The notes under the pieces are model-generated. The model was not told where the DNA came from. It was given only the letters and a program-made list of their open reading frames with translations, and searched no databases. A DNA stretch of 64,000 nt from an uncultured Bacteroidia bacterium (GTDB lineage Bacteria > Bacteroidota > Bacteroidia > Bacteroidales > UBA932): the NCBI GenBank assembly GCA_902801885.1, contig CADCJX010000010.1, positions 10,674-74,673 of the forward strand, given 5' to 3'. This document shows positions 34,863 to 42,729 of the stretch, piece by piece. Made by a program: the position numbers and the translations under genes. Each line of letters opens with the position of its first letter. Positions within the stretch are counted from its first letter, which is position 1.

Positions 34863-35804
34863 TTATCTAGGTAATTGTCTGAAATTCTGAGCCTTGTCTG
34901 CCCATGTGCTGCCAGGTGTCGGGTTGATGGTGATCACGAAGCTTTCCGCGTCGTGAACCCCGCCTCCCAGATAGTCGTCGAGGGCAAGTGCTATTGCAGC
35001 GTAGACTTCTCCACCAAACTCCTGTGAGAGTGCCATAGAGATAGCTGCTGCGATCTCGGGAGTCATCTCTCCGGTCTGTCCTTCTTTCTTACCTTTCCTG
35101 GTCTTTTTAACCTTGGCCTCTTTCGGCGAAGCCTGGCGTTTGTTGAAATTGCCGATCCATCCGAAGATGAAGGCAAGGATGATGAGCGCAGTGAAGACCA
35201 CCATCACGGCAATCAGGGTAAGTACCCATCCGTGGGGGTCGGTCTCTTTCATGATCTGGCTCTTGGTCTTTGCATCAACGTCTCCGTTGTAGGAACCCGG
35301 AGTCGGCTTCTGGTTGATCTCAGTGACGAAATCCATGCCCTTTATCCCGGTTGGGATCCGTACTACGGAGCAGTCGGCGGGAAGGTCGGCGGGTATTTCA
35401 ACCTGGTCGATGACAGTCCTTCCATCGTTGCTGACAAGGTAGACCGTAGAACCTCTGTGAAGTTTGAAATTGGTGTAGAATGTGCCCTGAGAGGCATTTC
35501 CGCTGGCATGAAAAACTATACTCTGCCTTGGGCCCAGCTTGGCTGCAAGGTCAGAAGTAGGAATGTGATACTTCTTGAGATCGGACTTGTCGTCAGAAAG
35601 GTAGCATCCTCCAAACTTGACCGTGCCGCTGGACGTGTTGAAAATCTCAATCCACCCGTTTCTCTGACCGAAATCGTCCTCCATTCCGCATGTGTTCTCC
35701 ACCAGGACCTCTCCTATGAGGAGGTCGGTGAGATTCTGCGCACCAAGAGTGACCGATGCAAGCAGGGAAAGGATCGAGAGAATGAATATCCTGGAATTTC
35801 TCAT
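34863..35804 (-). CDS. Lamin-tail domain fused to decarboxylase gamma subunit (OadG-like)
   Basis: A 313-residue protein with an unusual domain order. A signal peptide (residues 1-22, ending LGAQ) is followed by a lamin-tail-like immunoglobulin domain (about 25-170: IGEVLVENTCGMEDDFGQRN, GWIEIFN, GGCYLSDDKSDLKKYHIP), then one membrane helix (about 195-218) with the short OadG-like segment, and a cytoplasmic tail with Lys-rich and EIAAAISMALSQEFGGEVYA motifs. The gamma subunit holds the decarboxylase complex together. The added domain faces the periplasm. It lies 4 bases after mmdA and 15 bases before the biotin carrier gene, so its role in the complex is supported by position. Confidence 0.8.
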   Translation of the reverse strand: MRNSRIFILSILSLLASVTLGAQNLTDLLIGEVLVENTCGMEDDFGQRNGWIEIFNTSSGTVKFGGCYLSDDKSDLKKYHIPTSDLAAKLGPRQSIVFHASGNASQGTFYTNFKLHRGSTVYLVSNDGRTVIDQVEIPADLPADCSVVRIPTGIKGMDFVTEINQKPTPGSYNGDVDAKTKSQIMKETDPHGWVLTLIAVMVVFTALIILAFIFGWIGNFNKRQASPKEAKVKKTRKGKKEGQTGEMTPEIAAAISMALSQEFGGEVYAAIALALDDYLGGGVHDAESFVITINPTPGSTWADKAQNFRQLPR

Positions 35805-35808
35805 CGTT

Positions 35809-37371
35809 CTACAGGGGAAGGTTGTCGTGTTTCTTGGCAGGCATCTGCTGCTTCTTTCCGGCGAGTTGCTCCAGGGCCCTGATCACGCGGAAACGCGTGT
35901 TCCTGGGTTCGATGACATCATCGATGTACCCCTTCTGCGCAGCCTGGTAGGGATTGTTGAAGAGATCCTCGTACTCGGCTTTCTTCTCGGCTCTGATCTT
36001 CTGCTGCTCAGCAGGATCTTCAACTGCCTTTATGTCTTTGGCATAGAGTACGTTGACGGCTCCGTCTGCACCCATCACTGCAATCTGGGCAGAAGGCCAT
36101 GCGTAGACCAGGTCGGCCCTTAGATGCTTGCTGCTCATGACTATGTAGGATCCGCCGTAGCTCTTGCGCAGCTCTACCGTGACCTTAGGTACTGTAGCCT
36201 CGCCATAGGCGTAGAGGAGCTTGGCTCCGTTGGTGATCACGGCTCCATATTCCTGCTGGGTTCCGGGAAGGAAGCCAGGAACGTCGACCAGAGACACGAT
36301 CGGGATGTTGAAGGCATCACAGAACCGGACGAAACGGGCTCCCTTGCGGGAAGCGTTGATGTCGAGTACTCCGGCGAGCATCTTGGGCTGGTTGGCAACG
36401 ATGCCGACGCTGCGGCCGTTCATGTGGGCGAATCCGACGATGATGTTCTTTGCGAAGTCCTTGTGGATCTCGAAGAACTTGCCGTCATCCACGATGCTCC
36501 TGATGACCTTGTACATGTCATAAGGAGTGTTAGGATTATCGGGGATAATCTCGTTAAGGCTGTCATCCGTGCGGCTGACGGGGTCGTTGGTTGGGACCCT
36601 TGGTGCCTCCTCCATATTGTTCTGGGGAATGTAGGAGAGCAGTTCCTTGATAGTATTGATTCCCTCTTCCTCGCTCTCAGCCGCGAAATGTGCCACTCCG
36701 CTCTTGGAAGCGTGTACGCTTGCTCCTCCAAGCTCCTCCTGGGAGACGTCTTCTCCGAGGACGCTTTTGACCACTGCAGGACCTGTCAGGAACATGTAGG
36801 AAGTGTTCTTGACCATGACGGTGAAATCCGTCAGGGCTGGTGAGTAGACAGCTCCGCCGGCGCAGGGACCGAATATTCCGGAAATCTGGGGGACAACTCC
36901 TGATGCCAGGATGTTCCTCTCGAAGATCTCTCCGTAGCCGGCCAGTGAGTCGACGCCTTCCTGGATCCTGGCTCCGCCGGAATCGTTGAGGCAGATAAAG
37001 GGTGCACCGTTGCGGGAAGCAAGGTCCAGAACCTTGCAGATCTTTTCCGACATGGTCTTGGACAGGGATCCTCCGGAGACTGTGAAATCCTGGGCGGCGA
37101 CATAGACCAGACGGCCTCCTACGGTGCCCATGCCGGTTACGACTCCGTCACCATCGAAGTGCTGCTTTTCCATTCCGAAGTTCGTGCAGCGGTGCTGTAC
37201 AAACATGTCGAACTCCTCGAAACTGCCTTCATCAAGCAGTAATGAGAGCCTTTCCCTTGCAGTCAGCTTACCTTTCTGGTGCTGTGCGTCGATCCTTTTC
37301 TGCCCTCCGCCGAGCTTAGCAGCAGCCCTGCGCTCGACCAGTTTGGCGATATTTTCCTGTTGGATGCTCAT
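35809..37371 (-). CDS. mmdA: Methylmalonyl-CoA decarboxylase / acyl-CoA carboxyltransferase alpha subunit
   Basis: A 520-residue carboxyltransferase of the crotonase-like PccB/MmdA family. Signatures are [20 protein letters not shown] (here [12 protein letters not shown]), [28 protein letters not shown] and the C-terminal [16 protein letters not shown] and [16 protein letters not shown]. With the biotin carrier, beta and gamma subunits next to it, it forms a Na+-pumping decarboxylase, most likely converting methylmalonyl-CoA to propionyl-CoA on the succinate-propionate route. A propionyl-CoA carboxylase role in the other direction cannot be excluded. The epimerase and mutase genes of the route are not in this window. 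Confidence 0.92.
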   Translation of the reverse strand: MSIQQENIAKLVERRAAAKLGGGQKRIDAQHQKGKLTARERLSLLLDEGSFEEFDMFVQHRCTNFGMEKQHFDGDGVVTGMGTVGGRLVYVAAQDFTVSGGSLSKTMSEKICKVLDLASRNGAPFICLNDSGGARIQEGVDSLAGYGEIFERNILASGVVPQISGIFGPCAGGAVYSPALTDFTVMVKNTSYMFLTGPAVVKSVLGEDVSQEELGGASVHASKSGVAHFAAESEEEGINTIKELLSYIPQNNMEEAPRVPTNDPVSRTDDSLNEIIPDNPNTPYDMYKVIRSIVDDGKFFEIHKDFAKNIIVGFAHMNGRSVGIVANQPKMLAGVLDINASRKGARFVRFCDAFNIPIVSLVDVPGFLPGTQQEYGAVITNGAKLLYAYGEATVPKVTVELRKSYGGSYIVMSSKHLRADLVYAWPSAQIAVMGADGAVNVLYAKDIKAVEDPAEQQKIRAEKKAEYEDLFNNPYQAAQKGYIDDVIEPRNTRFRVIRALEQLAGKKQQMPAKKHDNLPL

Positions 37372-37408
37372 ATTGTTAACGTTCTATATATGTCTTTTGC
37401 GAGAATTG

Positions 37409-37440
37409 CAAATTTACCATGAAAATTTATCTTTTACAAA
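37409..37440 (-). promoter_or_regulatory. Promoter of the Na+-decarboxylase operon
   Basis: On the minus strand, TTTG (37440-37437) is followed after 20 bases by TAAATTTG (37416-37409), a full consensus match, 38 bases before the mmdA start. The TTTG overlaps the penultimate codon of the upstream PagL-like gene. Confidence 0.75.
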
Positions 37441-38657
37441 CGGATGCCCAATGTGAAATCCAGATAATCTGCCTTGAATTTGTGTGCCTTTATGCAGACG
37501 CTGATGAAAAAAGGAGACAGGGATGGAGGATAATACCTTATTCCGGCCCTTTCATATAATGGTCCGTGTTCACCTCGGATACCCATGTGCCGGTAAAGGT
37601 AGATTCCTTCCTGGACGTACAGGGCTGCATTGCGGTAGAAAACTTCCTGAACGAATCCTATACCTGCCGATAGGGGAGAGTAACCCTTCGATGCTTCGAC
37701 CTCTTCCTCGCTGTAAAGAATCCTGTCGGCCCATTCCAGCCTTTCCGTATTTGAATTCCAGAATCCGTCCACGGTGGCTCCTAAGGCGAAACGACCTCCT
37801 GTCCTGTAGATGGCATCGAAACTGAGAGATGCCATGGGCCATTTTCGGAGCAATGACGTGGAGAGTTCATCCCTTGGCACTGTCTTTACCAGTGCCCGCC
37901 ATTCGGCAGCACATGCATGGACTCCTCCGCCGGCGTAGATCTCGTAGCTCCATCCTTTCTCCAGGTTACGCACCGCCTGGGTCTTGAACACGTTAGCACG
38001 GGGCGGCCTCGAGGATGAAAAGCGGTATCTCGCGGACAGACCGCCTCCCCAGTAGTTCAGCCCGCCGTTGGGATAGGCGAGCCTGGCGCTGGAATTGTGT
38101 TTTACCATTATCCCGGCCTCGAGGTCTAGCCGCGGTGAGACAATCCACGTAAGGTGCCCTCCACCACCGGCATATAAGAGTACAGGGGAACTGAAGAACC
38201 AGTTGGCGCTGTTGGTTTGGGCATCATAGTAGCCTGATGAATATGATAGGCCGAGCTGGATGTTGTAACCAAATCCCAGTCGCTTTGTCCTTAGAAGATC
38301 CCTTGAGATTGTCCCGTAAGCTGTGATCATGTCGGAGTAGTGGCCGTTCTTGCTCCTGAACTTCACGTCAGACAATGTGTTGTAAGTCAAGCCGACTCCG
38401 AGGATAGGGTAGCCGTAGCCGGATGCGAAACTCCCGTCACCGGTCTTTCCTCCGGTAGCGAAATCCAGTTCCAGCGAAAATGCATTGAATCCAAGGGATG
38501 TGTAGGAATCCCTGAAGGATCCGATTGTCATCCGGTCTCCGCCGATTTTCAAAGCCCAGGTGCCGGGATTGGACTGGGCCGTGGCATCATGACATGACAG
38601 ACCCTGGACTGCGATGCAGACCAGGGTCAGAATGGTATTGCGGAACAACCGTGCCAT
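37434..38657 (-). CDS. Acyloxyacyl hydrolase / PagL-like lipid A deacylase
   Basis: A 407-residue outer-membrane beta-barrel with a signal peptide (residues about 1-28, ending ATAQ). The segment MVKHNSSARLAYPNGGLNYW carries the His and Ser arrangement of the PagL family, with a Glu/Asp-rich strand pattern around it. PagL enzymes remove an acyl chain from lipid A in the outer leaflet and so alter recognition by the host. The protein is larger than classic PagL (about 170 residues): the N-terminal half matches the barrel and the C-terminal 200 residues look like additional barrel strands. It is downstream of yebC by 10 bases. Confidence 0.72.
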   Translation of the reverse strand: MARLFRNTILTLVCIAVQGLSCHDATAQSNPGTWALKIGGDRMTIGSFRDSYTSLGFNAFSLELDFATGGKTGDGSFASGYGYPILGVGLTYNTLSDVKFRSKNGHYSDMITAYGTISRDLLRTKRLGFGYNIQLGLSYSSGYYDAQTNSANWFFSSPVLLYAGGGGHLTWIVSPRLDLEAGIMVKHNSSARLAYPNGGLNYWGGGLSARYRFSSSRPPRANVFKTQAVRNLEKGWSYEIYAGGGVHACAAEWRALVKTVPRDELSTSLLRKWPMASLSFDAIYRTGGRFALGATVDGFWNSNTERLEWADRILYSEEEVEASKGYSPLSAGIGFVQEVFYRNAALYVQEGIYLYRHMGIRGEHGPLYERAGIRYYPPSLSPFFISVCIKAHKFKADYLDFTLGIRL

Positions 38658-38667
38658 CGCCTGAGGA

Positions 38668-39423
38668 CTATTCCTCAGCTGGCTTCATCGTGTTGTAGAC
38701 GGATGTGACGTCGTCGTCGTCCTCGAGAAGACCTGTGAGTTTGTCCAGTGTCTCCCTCTGTTCGGGAGTTACGTCCTTGAGATCCACGTTGGGGATCCTT
38801 TCGAAACCTCCGGAGACAAGTTCATATCCGTTGTCCTCGATGTATTTCTGGATAGCGCCATAGGAGCTGTAAGCACCGTAGATCACAATGTTCCTGGTGA
38901 CCTCTCCATCTTCGTTCTCCTGTTCCTCGGTGAATACTTCGGGATCGTCGTCGCAGTCGCAGAGTTCAAGCTGCAGCTCTTCGATGTCAAGGCCTTCCTT
39001 ATCCTTGATACGGAAGACGCACTTGTGGTCGAACATGAAGCTGACGCTTCCGCTGGTTCCAAGGGAACCTCCGCACTTGGTGAAATAGCTGCGGACGTTG
39101 GCAACTGTCCTGGTGTTGTTGTCGGTGGCAGCCTCCACGAGGTAGGCGATGCCGTAAGGACCGTAGCCTTCGTAGACGATCTCCTTGAAATCTCCCTGGT
39201 CCTTCTCAAGAGCCTTCTTTATTGCCCTCTCGACATTGTCCTTGGGCATGTTCTCACTCCTGGCCTCAGCCATGAGGGCCCTAAGCCTGGGGTTTCCGGT
39301 TACGTCCGGACCACCCTGCTTTACAGCGATGGTGATTTCCTTTCCGATCTTGGTGAAGGTCTTGGCCATGTGGCCCCACCTCTTGAACTTCCTTTCCTTG
39401 CGGAACTCAAACGCTCTTCCCAT
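38668..39423 (-). CDS. yebC: YebC/PmpR family transcription or translation factor
   Basis: A 251-residue cytoplasmic protein of the YebC family. It starts MGRAFEFRKERKFKRWGHMA, the Bacteroidota version of the N-terminus, followed by FTKIGKEITIAVKQGGPDVT, PKDNVERAIKKALEK, YEGYGPYGIAYLVEAATDN and FDHKCVFRI. Family members act as DNA-binding regulators or, as shown more recently for some, as ribosome-associated factors easing translation of proline stretches. It lies 2 bases after the TPR gene. Confidence 0.95.
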   Translation of the reverse strand: MGRAFEFRKERKFKRWGHMAKTFTKIGKEITIAVKQGGPDVTGNPRLRALMAEARSENMPKDNVERAIKKALEKDQGDFKEIVYEGYGPYGIAYLVEAATDNNTRTVANVRSYFTKCGGSLGTSGSVSFMFDHKCVFRIKDKEGLDIEELQLELCDCDDDPEVFTEEQENEDGEVTRNIVIYGAYSSYGAIQKYIEDNGYELVSGGFERIPNVDLKDVTPEQRETLDKLTGLLEDDDDVTSVYNTMKPAEE

Positions 39424-39425
39424 GA

Positions 39426-40109
39426 TTACTTCTGGCTTTCGATGCGGGTGATGTACTTGTCGATGTCGTAACCCTCGATGGACTGGGGATACTTGTCCTT
39501 GATGGTCTTGTAATAAGTCAGGGCCTTGGCGTTGTCGCCGAGCTCCTCGCAGACCACGCCGGCCTTGAGAAGATAGGTGGCGGCGAACATGTTGTCAGCG
39601 GTGGCGGCAGCCTTGTCGAAGCAACCGAGGGCGTCGTTGTACTTCTCAAGTCCTACATAGGCGTCTCCCATGCAGCCGATTGCGCGGGCCTTGAGGATGC
39701 TTTCCTTGCCGTTGTACTTCTTGAGGTAGTTCAGGGCTTCCTGGTAGTTGCCTAACTGGAGCTCGCAGACACCAGCGTAGAAATAAACGTCCTTGCCGGC
39801 CTTTCCGCCGAAATCGTCGATGATCTGTGAGAAGCCGAGCACATTGCCGTCACCGTTGAGTGCGAGGTCGTACTCTCCGTTACGGAAGTTGGCTTCTGCC
39901 GGGAACATCTGTGCGGCAGCTTCCTTGGTCTTGGGCTGATAGTAGAACTTGTAGAATGCAACGATACCGAGGCCGATAACCAGAAGAGCGATCAGGATGC
40001 CGTAGATGGTCTTTTTGTTGTCACGGAAGAACTGATCGGTCCTGGAGATGGTCTCGTTCACCTTCTCCTGACGCTCCTGCTGAGCGACATCTGCTTGTTT
40101 CTTTGCCAT
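39426..40109 (-). CDS. Membrane-anchored tetratricopeptide repeat protein
   Basis: A 227-residue protein. The first 30 residues are charged and cytoplasmic, a membrane helix follows (about 36-56, TIYGILIALLVIGLGIVAFY), and the periplasmic part contains several TPR units (for example DVYFYAGVCELQLGNYQEAL, ARAIGCMGDAYVGLEKYNDA). The layout resembles YfgM-type ancillary proteins of the Sec translocon, but this is only architectural similarity. Start at 40109 (MAKKQADVAQQE) is preferred; an ATG at 40175 would cross the promoter region. A -7 box TATTTTTG lies at 40156-40149 on the minus strand. Confidence 0.8.
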   Translation of the reverse strand: MAKKQADVAQQERQEKVNETISRTDQFFRDNKKTIYGILIALLVIGLGIVAFYKFYYQPKTKEAAAQMFPAEANFRNGEYDLALNGDGNVLGFSQIIDDFGGKAGKDVYFYAGVCELQLGNYQEALNYLKKYNGKESILKARAIGCMGDAYVGLEKYNDALGCFDKAAATADNMFAATYLLKAGVVCEELGDNAKALTYYKTIKDKYPQSIEGYDIDKYITRIESQK

Positions 40110-40148
40110 TTTTATAGTCTTTTTGTTATTATCGTTAATGACAGTCTG

Positions 40149-40156
40149 CAAAAATA
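40149..40156 (-). promoter_or_regulatory. -7 box of the TPR-yebC-pagL operon
   Basis: On the minus strand this reads TATTTTTG, matching TAnnTTTG, 40 bases before the TPR gene start. No -33 TTTG is evident. Confidence 0.45.
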
Positions 40157-40162
40157 GAAAAA

Positions 40163-40193
40163 ATTGTTTAATCATGCAATATGATTATCTTTG
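40163..40193 (+). promoter_or_regulatory. Promoter of the recF operon
   Basis: ATTG ending at 40166 is followed after 19 bases by TATCTTTG (40186-40193), matching the Bacteroidota consensus. recF starts 20 bases downstream at 40214. Confidence 0.65.
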
Positions 40194-40213
40194 CGTAGTA
40201 ACTCCACTCAGCG

Positions 40214-41317
40214 ATGCCGGTACTAGAAAAAATAGTCGTCCAGGATTTCAGGAACATCTCTTTCCAGGAGATTTCATTCTCTCCGAATGTCAATTGCATC
40301 TCGGGGAACAACGGGGAGGGGAAGACCAACCTGATGGATGCTATCTGGTACCTGTCCATGACCAAGAGCGCCTTTTCCAGTTCTGATCGTTTCAATTTCC
40401 GTCATGGCACAGACTCCTTCGCCATTGCCGGGACATATTCAATTGACGGCCCTTCAGTCAGGTTCTCGGTACAGGTGGATTCCAAGGGAGAGAAGAAAGT
40501 CCGCAGGGACGACAAGCCATATTCCAGGATCTCGGAGCATATCGGTGTCCTTCCTATCGTGATGGTCTCTCCCTCCGACACTGCCCTTGTAAGCGAAAGC
40601 GGGGAAGACAGACGCCGTTTCGTCAACTCGGTTCTCTCCCAGATGGACAGGGAGTATCTCTCAGCGATGCAACAGTACAACCGTCTGCTCTTCCAGAGGA
40701 ACCGCATGCTCAAGGACGGTACCTACGATGATTCCCTCCTCGGAGTTTTCGACGAAAGGATGCAGGAATATGCTGAAAGGATCTTTACCGCCCGTGAGGA
40801 GTTCGTTAAGGCTCTCGAACCTGTCGTTTACGATTACTACAAGTCTCTTTCAGGGGGGAAGGAAAGCGTTTCGATCAGTTATCAGTCCGATTTGCACAAG
40901 GCCTCCCTTGCCGATCTCCTCCGCTCTTCGAGGGAGAAAGACAAGATGTTGAAGTACACGACCGCAGGAATCCAGCGAGACGATTTCCTGTTCCACATGG
41001 ATGGTTATCCAATTCGCCGCTGCGGATCGCAGGGGCAGCAGAAATCTTTCCTTGTCTCTCTCAAGTTCGCACAGTATGAGATCATGAAACAGAGGTATGG
41101 TTTCCCTCCGATCCTCCTTCTTGACGACGTGTTCGACAAGTTGGACATGGGCAGGATTTCCAATCTTCTCGGCATGGTGGCCGGCAGTGACTTCGGACAG
41201 ATATTCATCACGGATGGCAACAAGGTCAGGATGGCCGGGATAGTGGACAAGCTTACGGCCGACAGGGCTTATTTCGAGGCTGTCGGCGGAGAGTTCAGGG
41301 AGGTCGGTGATGCCTGA
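40214..41317 (+). CDS. recF: DNA replication and repair protein RecF
   Basis: A 367-residue SMC-like ATPase that loads RecA at gaps with RecO and RecR. Walker A is SGNNGEGKTNLMDAI near residue 31; the signature motif is expected in CGSQGQQKSFLVSLKFAQY; Walker B is PPILLLDDVFDKLD. The N-terminus LEKIVVQDFRNISFQEISFS is typical. It overlaps the DUF721 gene by 8 bases. DUF721 next to recF is a common arrangement in Bacteroidota. Confidence 0.97.
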   Translation: MPVLEKIVVQDFRNISFQEISFSPNVNCISGNNGEGKTNLMDAIWYLSMTKSAFSSSDRFNFRHGTDSFAIAGTYSIDGPSVRFSVQVDSKGEKKVRRDDKPYSRISEHIGVLPIVMVSPSDTALVSESGEDRRRFVNSVLSQMDREYLSAMQQYNRLLFQRNRMLKDGTYDDSLLGVFDERMQEYAERIFTAREEFVKALEPVVYDYYKSLSGGKESVSISYQSDLHKASLADLLRSSREKDKMLKYTTAGIQRDDFLFHMDGYPIRRCGSQGQQKSFLVSLKFAQYEIMKQRYGFPPILLLDDVFDKLDMGRISNLLGMVAGSDFGQIFITDGNKVRMAGIVDKLTADRAYFEAVGGEFREVGDA

Positions 41318-41654
41318 TTACCGTAAGATAAAAGGTACGCCTCGCAAGGAAGCGCTCGGCATGGACCAGATCGTGCCGATGTACATCCGTGCCATGAAAC
41401 TGAGTGCAGGACTCAATACCCAGCGGGTCTTTGCGGCATGGGATGCTGTTTCGGGGGTCAAGGACTTTACGCTCAGGAAGTTCTATCGTGACGGCAAACT
41501 CTATGTAACCCTGTCGTCTTCCATGGTGCGCAGTCATCTGGAGTTTCAGAAGGATGCTATCCTTATGGCAGTCAACAATTTCCTTAGCAAGGACGAATTG
41601 TTTGCCAAGGATTATGATAAAGTCGGATTCGTAAAGGAGATTATTCTCAAATAA
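41310..41654 (+). CDS. DUF721 / DciA-like protein
   Basis: A 114-residue protein of the DUF721 family, related to DciA, which in bacteria without DnaC helps load the replicative helicase DnaB. It contains the KH-like fold core AAWDAVSGVKDFTLRKFYRD, GKLYVTLSSSMVRSHLEFQK and a C-terminal VKEIILK. The ATG at 41310 overlaps recF; a GTG at 41307 is an alternative. It has no DNA-binding extension of the longer DciA proteins, so the helicase-loading role is an inference. Confidence 0.85.
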   Translation: MPDYRKIKGTPRKEALGMDQIVPMYIRAMKLSAGLNTQRVFAAWDAVSGVKDFTLRKFYRDGKLYVTLSSSMVRSHLEFQKDAILMAVNNFLSKDELFAKDYDKVGFVKEIILK

Positions 41655-41659
41655 AAAGT

Positions 41660-42709
41660 ATGGAAGAGAAAAGGATCAAGATAATGGTGGATGCGGCGGT
41701 CCCGTTCATCCAAGGTGTTTTCGAACCCTATGCCGAAGTCGTCTACAAGGCCGGAAAGCAGATTTCCCGGGAAGATCTCGCAGATGTCGATGCCATGGTC
41801 ATACGGACACGTACAATATGTAATGCGGACCTTCTCGAGGGGACGCCTGTGAAGTTCATCGCGACGGCAACCATCGGCACTGACCACATTGATTTTCCGT
41901 ATTGTGAGGAGAAAGGAATAATTGTCCGCAATGCTGCCGGTTGCAATGCTGGTGGCGTTATGAATTATGTTTTCTCCGCCTTGTACGGAGTCGCGGCGCG
42001 CAAGTCGATCCGTCTGGACGGATGCAAGTTAGGAATAGTAGGTGTCGGGAATGTCGGAAAAAGGGTTGACCGCGTGGCCGGAGCTCTCGGCTTCAAGGTC
42101 CTTAAGAATGACCCACCGAGGATGGCAGCAGAAGGCCCGGAAGGGTTCTGTCAGCTGGATTACCTGCTGGAGAACTCCCAGATCGTGACCATGCATGTGC
42201 CGCTCGATGAAACCACGAGGGGAATGTGCGACGATGCATTCTTCGCCAAGATGAAGCCTGGTACGATATTCATAAATGCATCGCGTGGAGAGGTCGTGAT
42301 TGACGATGCCCTCAAGAGGGCCATCCCCAAACTTGGCCCCGTGATCCTGGACACATGGAACAACGAACCGGACATCGACCTTGAACTTATGGGGATGGTG
42401 GATATCGCCACGCCCCACATCGCAGGTTATTCCTATCAGGGCAAGCAGAACGGTACGGCTGCTTCCGTTCGTGCCCTCGCCAGGTTCTTCGGTTTCGAGA
42501 AACTTTATGAGTTCTTCCCCAAGACCGAGCTTCTGGAACTGGAATCCATCAAACTTGACCTTAAAGGAAAAACGCAGGGCGAGATCGCTCCCGTCCTGCA
42601 ATACAATTATCCGATATTCACGGATGATTTCATGTTCCGCATGGATCCTGGCCAGTTCGAGAACCTGCGGTCCAACTATCAATACAGAAGGGAGTTCTAC
42701 ATCGATTGA
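41660..42709 (+). CDS. pdxB: Erythronate-4-phosphate dehydrogenase
   Basis: A 349-residue NAD-dependent 2-hydroxyacid dehydrogenase in the DXP-dependent route to pyridoxal phosphate. It oxidises 4-phosphoerythronate. Signatures are TATIGTDHIDFPYCEEKGI, the NAD-binding GIVGVGNVGKRV, HVPLDETTRGM, the catalytic region ASRGEVVIDD and TPHIAGYSYQGKQNG. The C-terminal dimerisation domain of PdxB is present after residue 285. It starts 5 bases after the DUF721 gene; its stop codon is placed inside a hairpin. Confidence 0.93.
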   Translation: MEEKRIKIMVDAAVPFIQGVFEPYAEVVYKAGKQISREDLADVDAMVIRTRTICNADLLEGTPVKFIATATIGTDHIDFPYCEEKGIIVRNAAGCNAGGVMNYVFSALYGVAARKSIRLDGCKLGIVGVGNVGKRVDRVAGALGFKVLKNDPPRMAAEGPEGFCQLDYLLENSQIVTMHVPLDETTRGMCDDAFFAKMKPGTIFINASRGEVVIDDALKRAIPKLGPVILDTWNNEPDIDLELMGMVDIATPHIAGYSYQGKQNGTAASVRALARFFGFEKLYEFFPKTELLELESIKLDLKGKTQGEIAPVLQYNYPIFTDDFMFRMDPGQFENLRSNYQYRREFYID

Positions 42710-42718
42710 GAACTCCCT
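42689..42718 (+). terminator. Hairpin across the pdxB stop codon
   Basis: AGGGAGTTCT (42689-42698) pairs perfectly with AGAACTCCCT (42709-42718), a 10-bp stem with the pdxB TGA (42707-42709) at the edge of the loop. There is no T-run on either side, so it is not a classic intrinsic terminator but may stop or stabilise the 3' ends of the two convergent transcripts. Confidence 0.5.
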
Positions 42719-42729
42719 CCTGAAATCAA

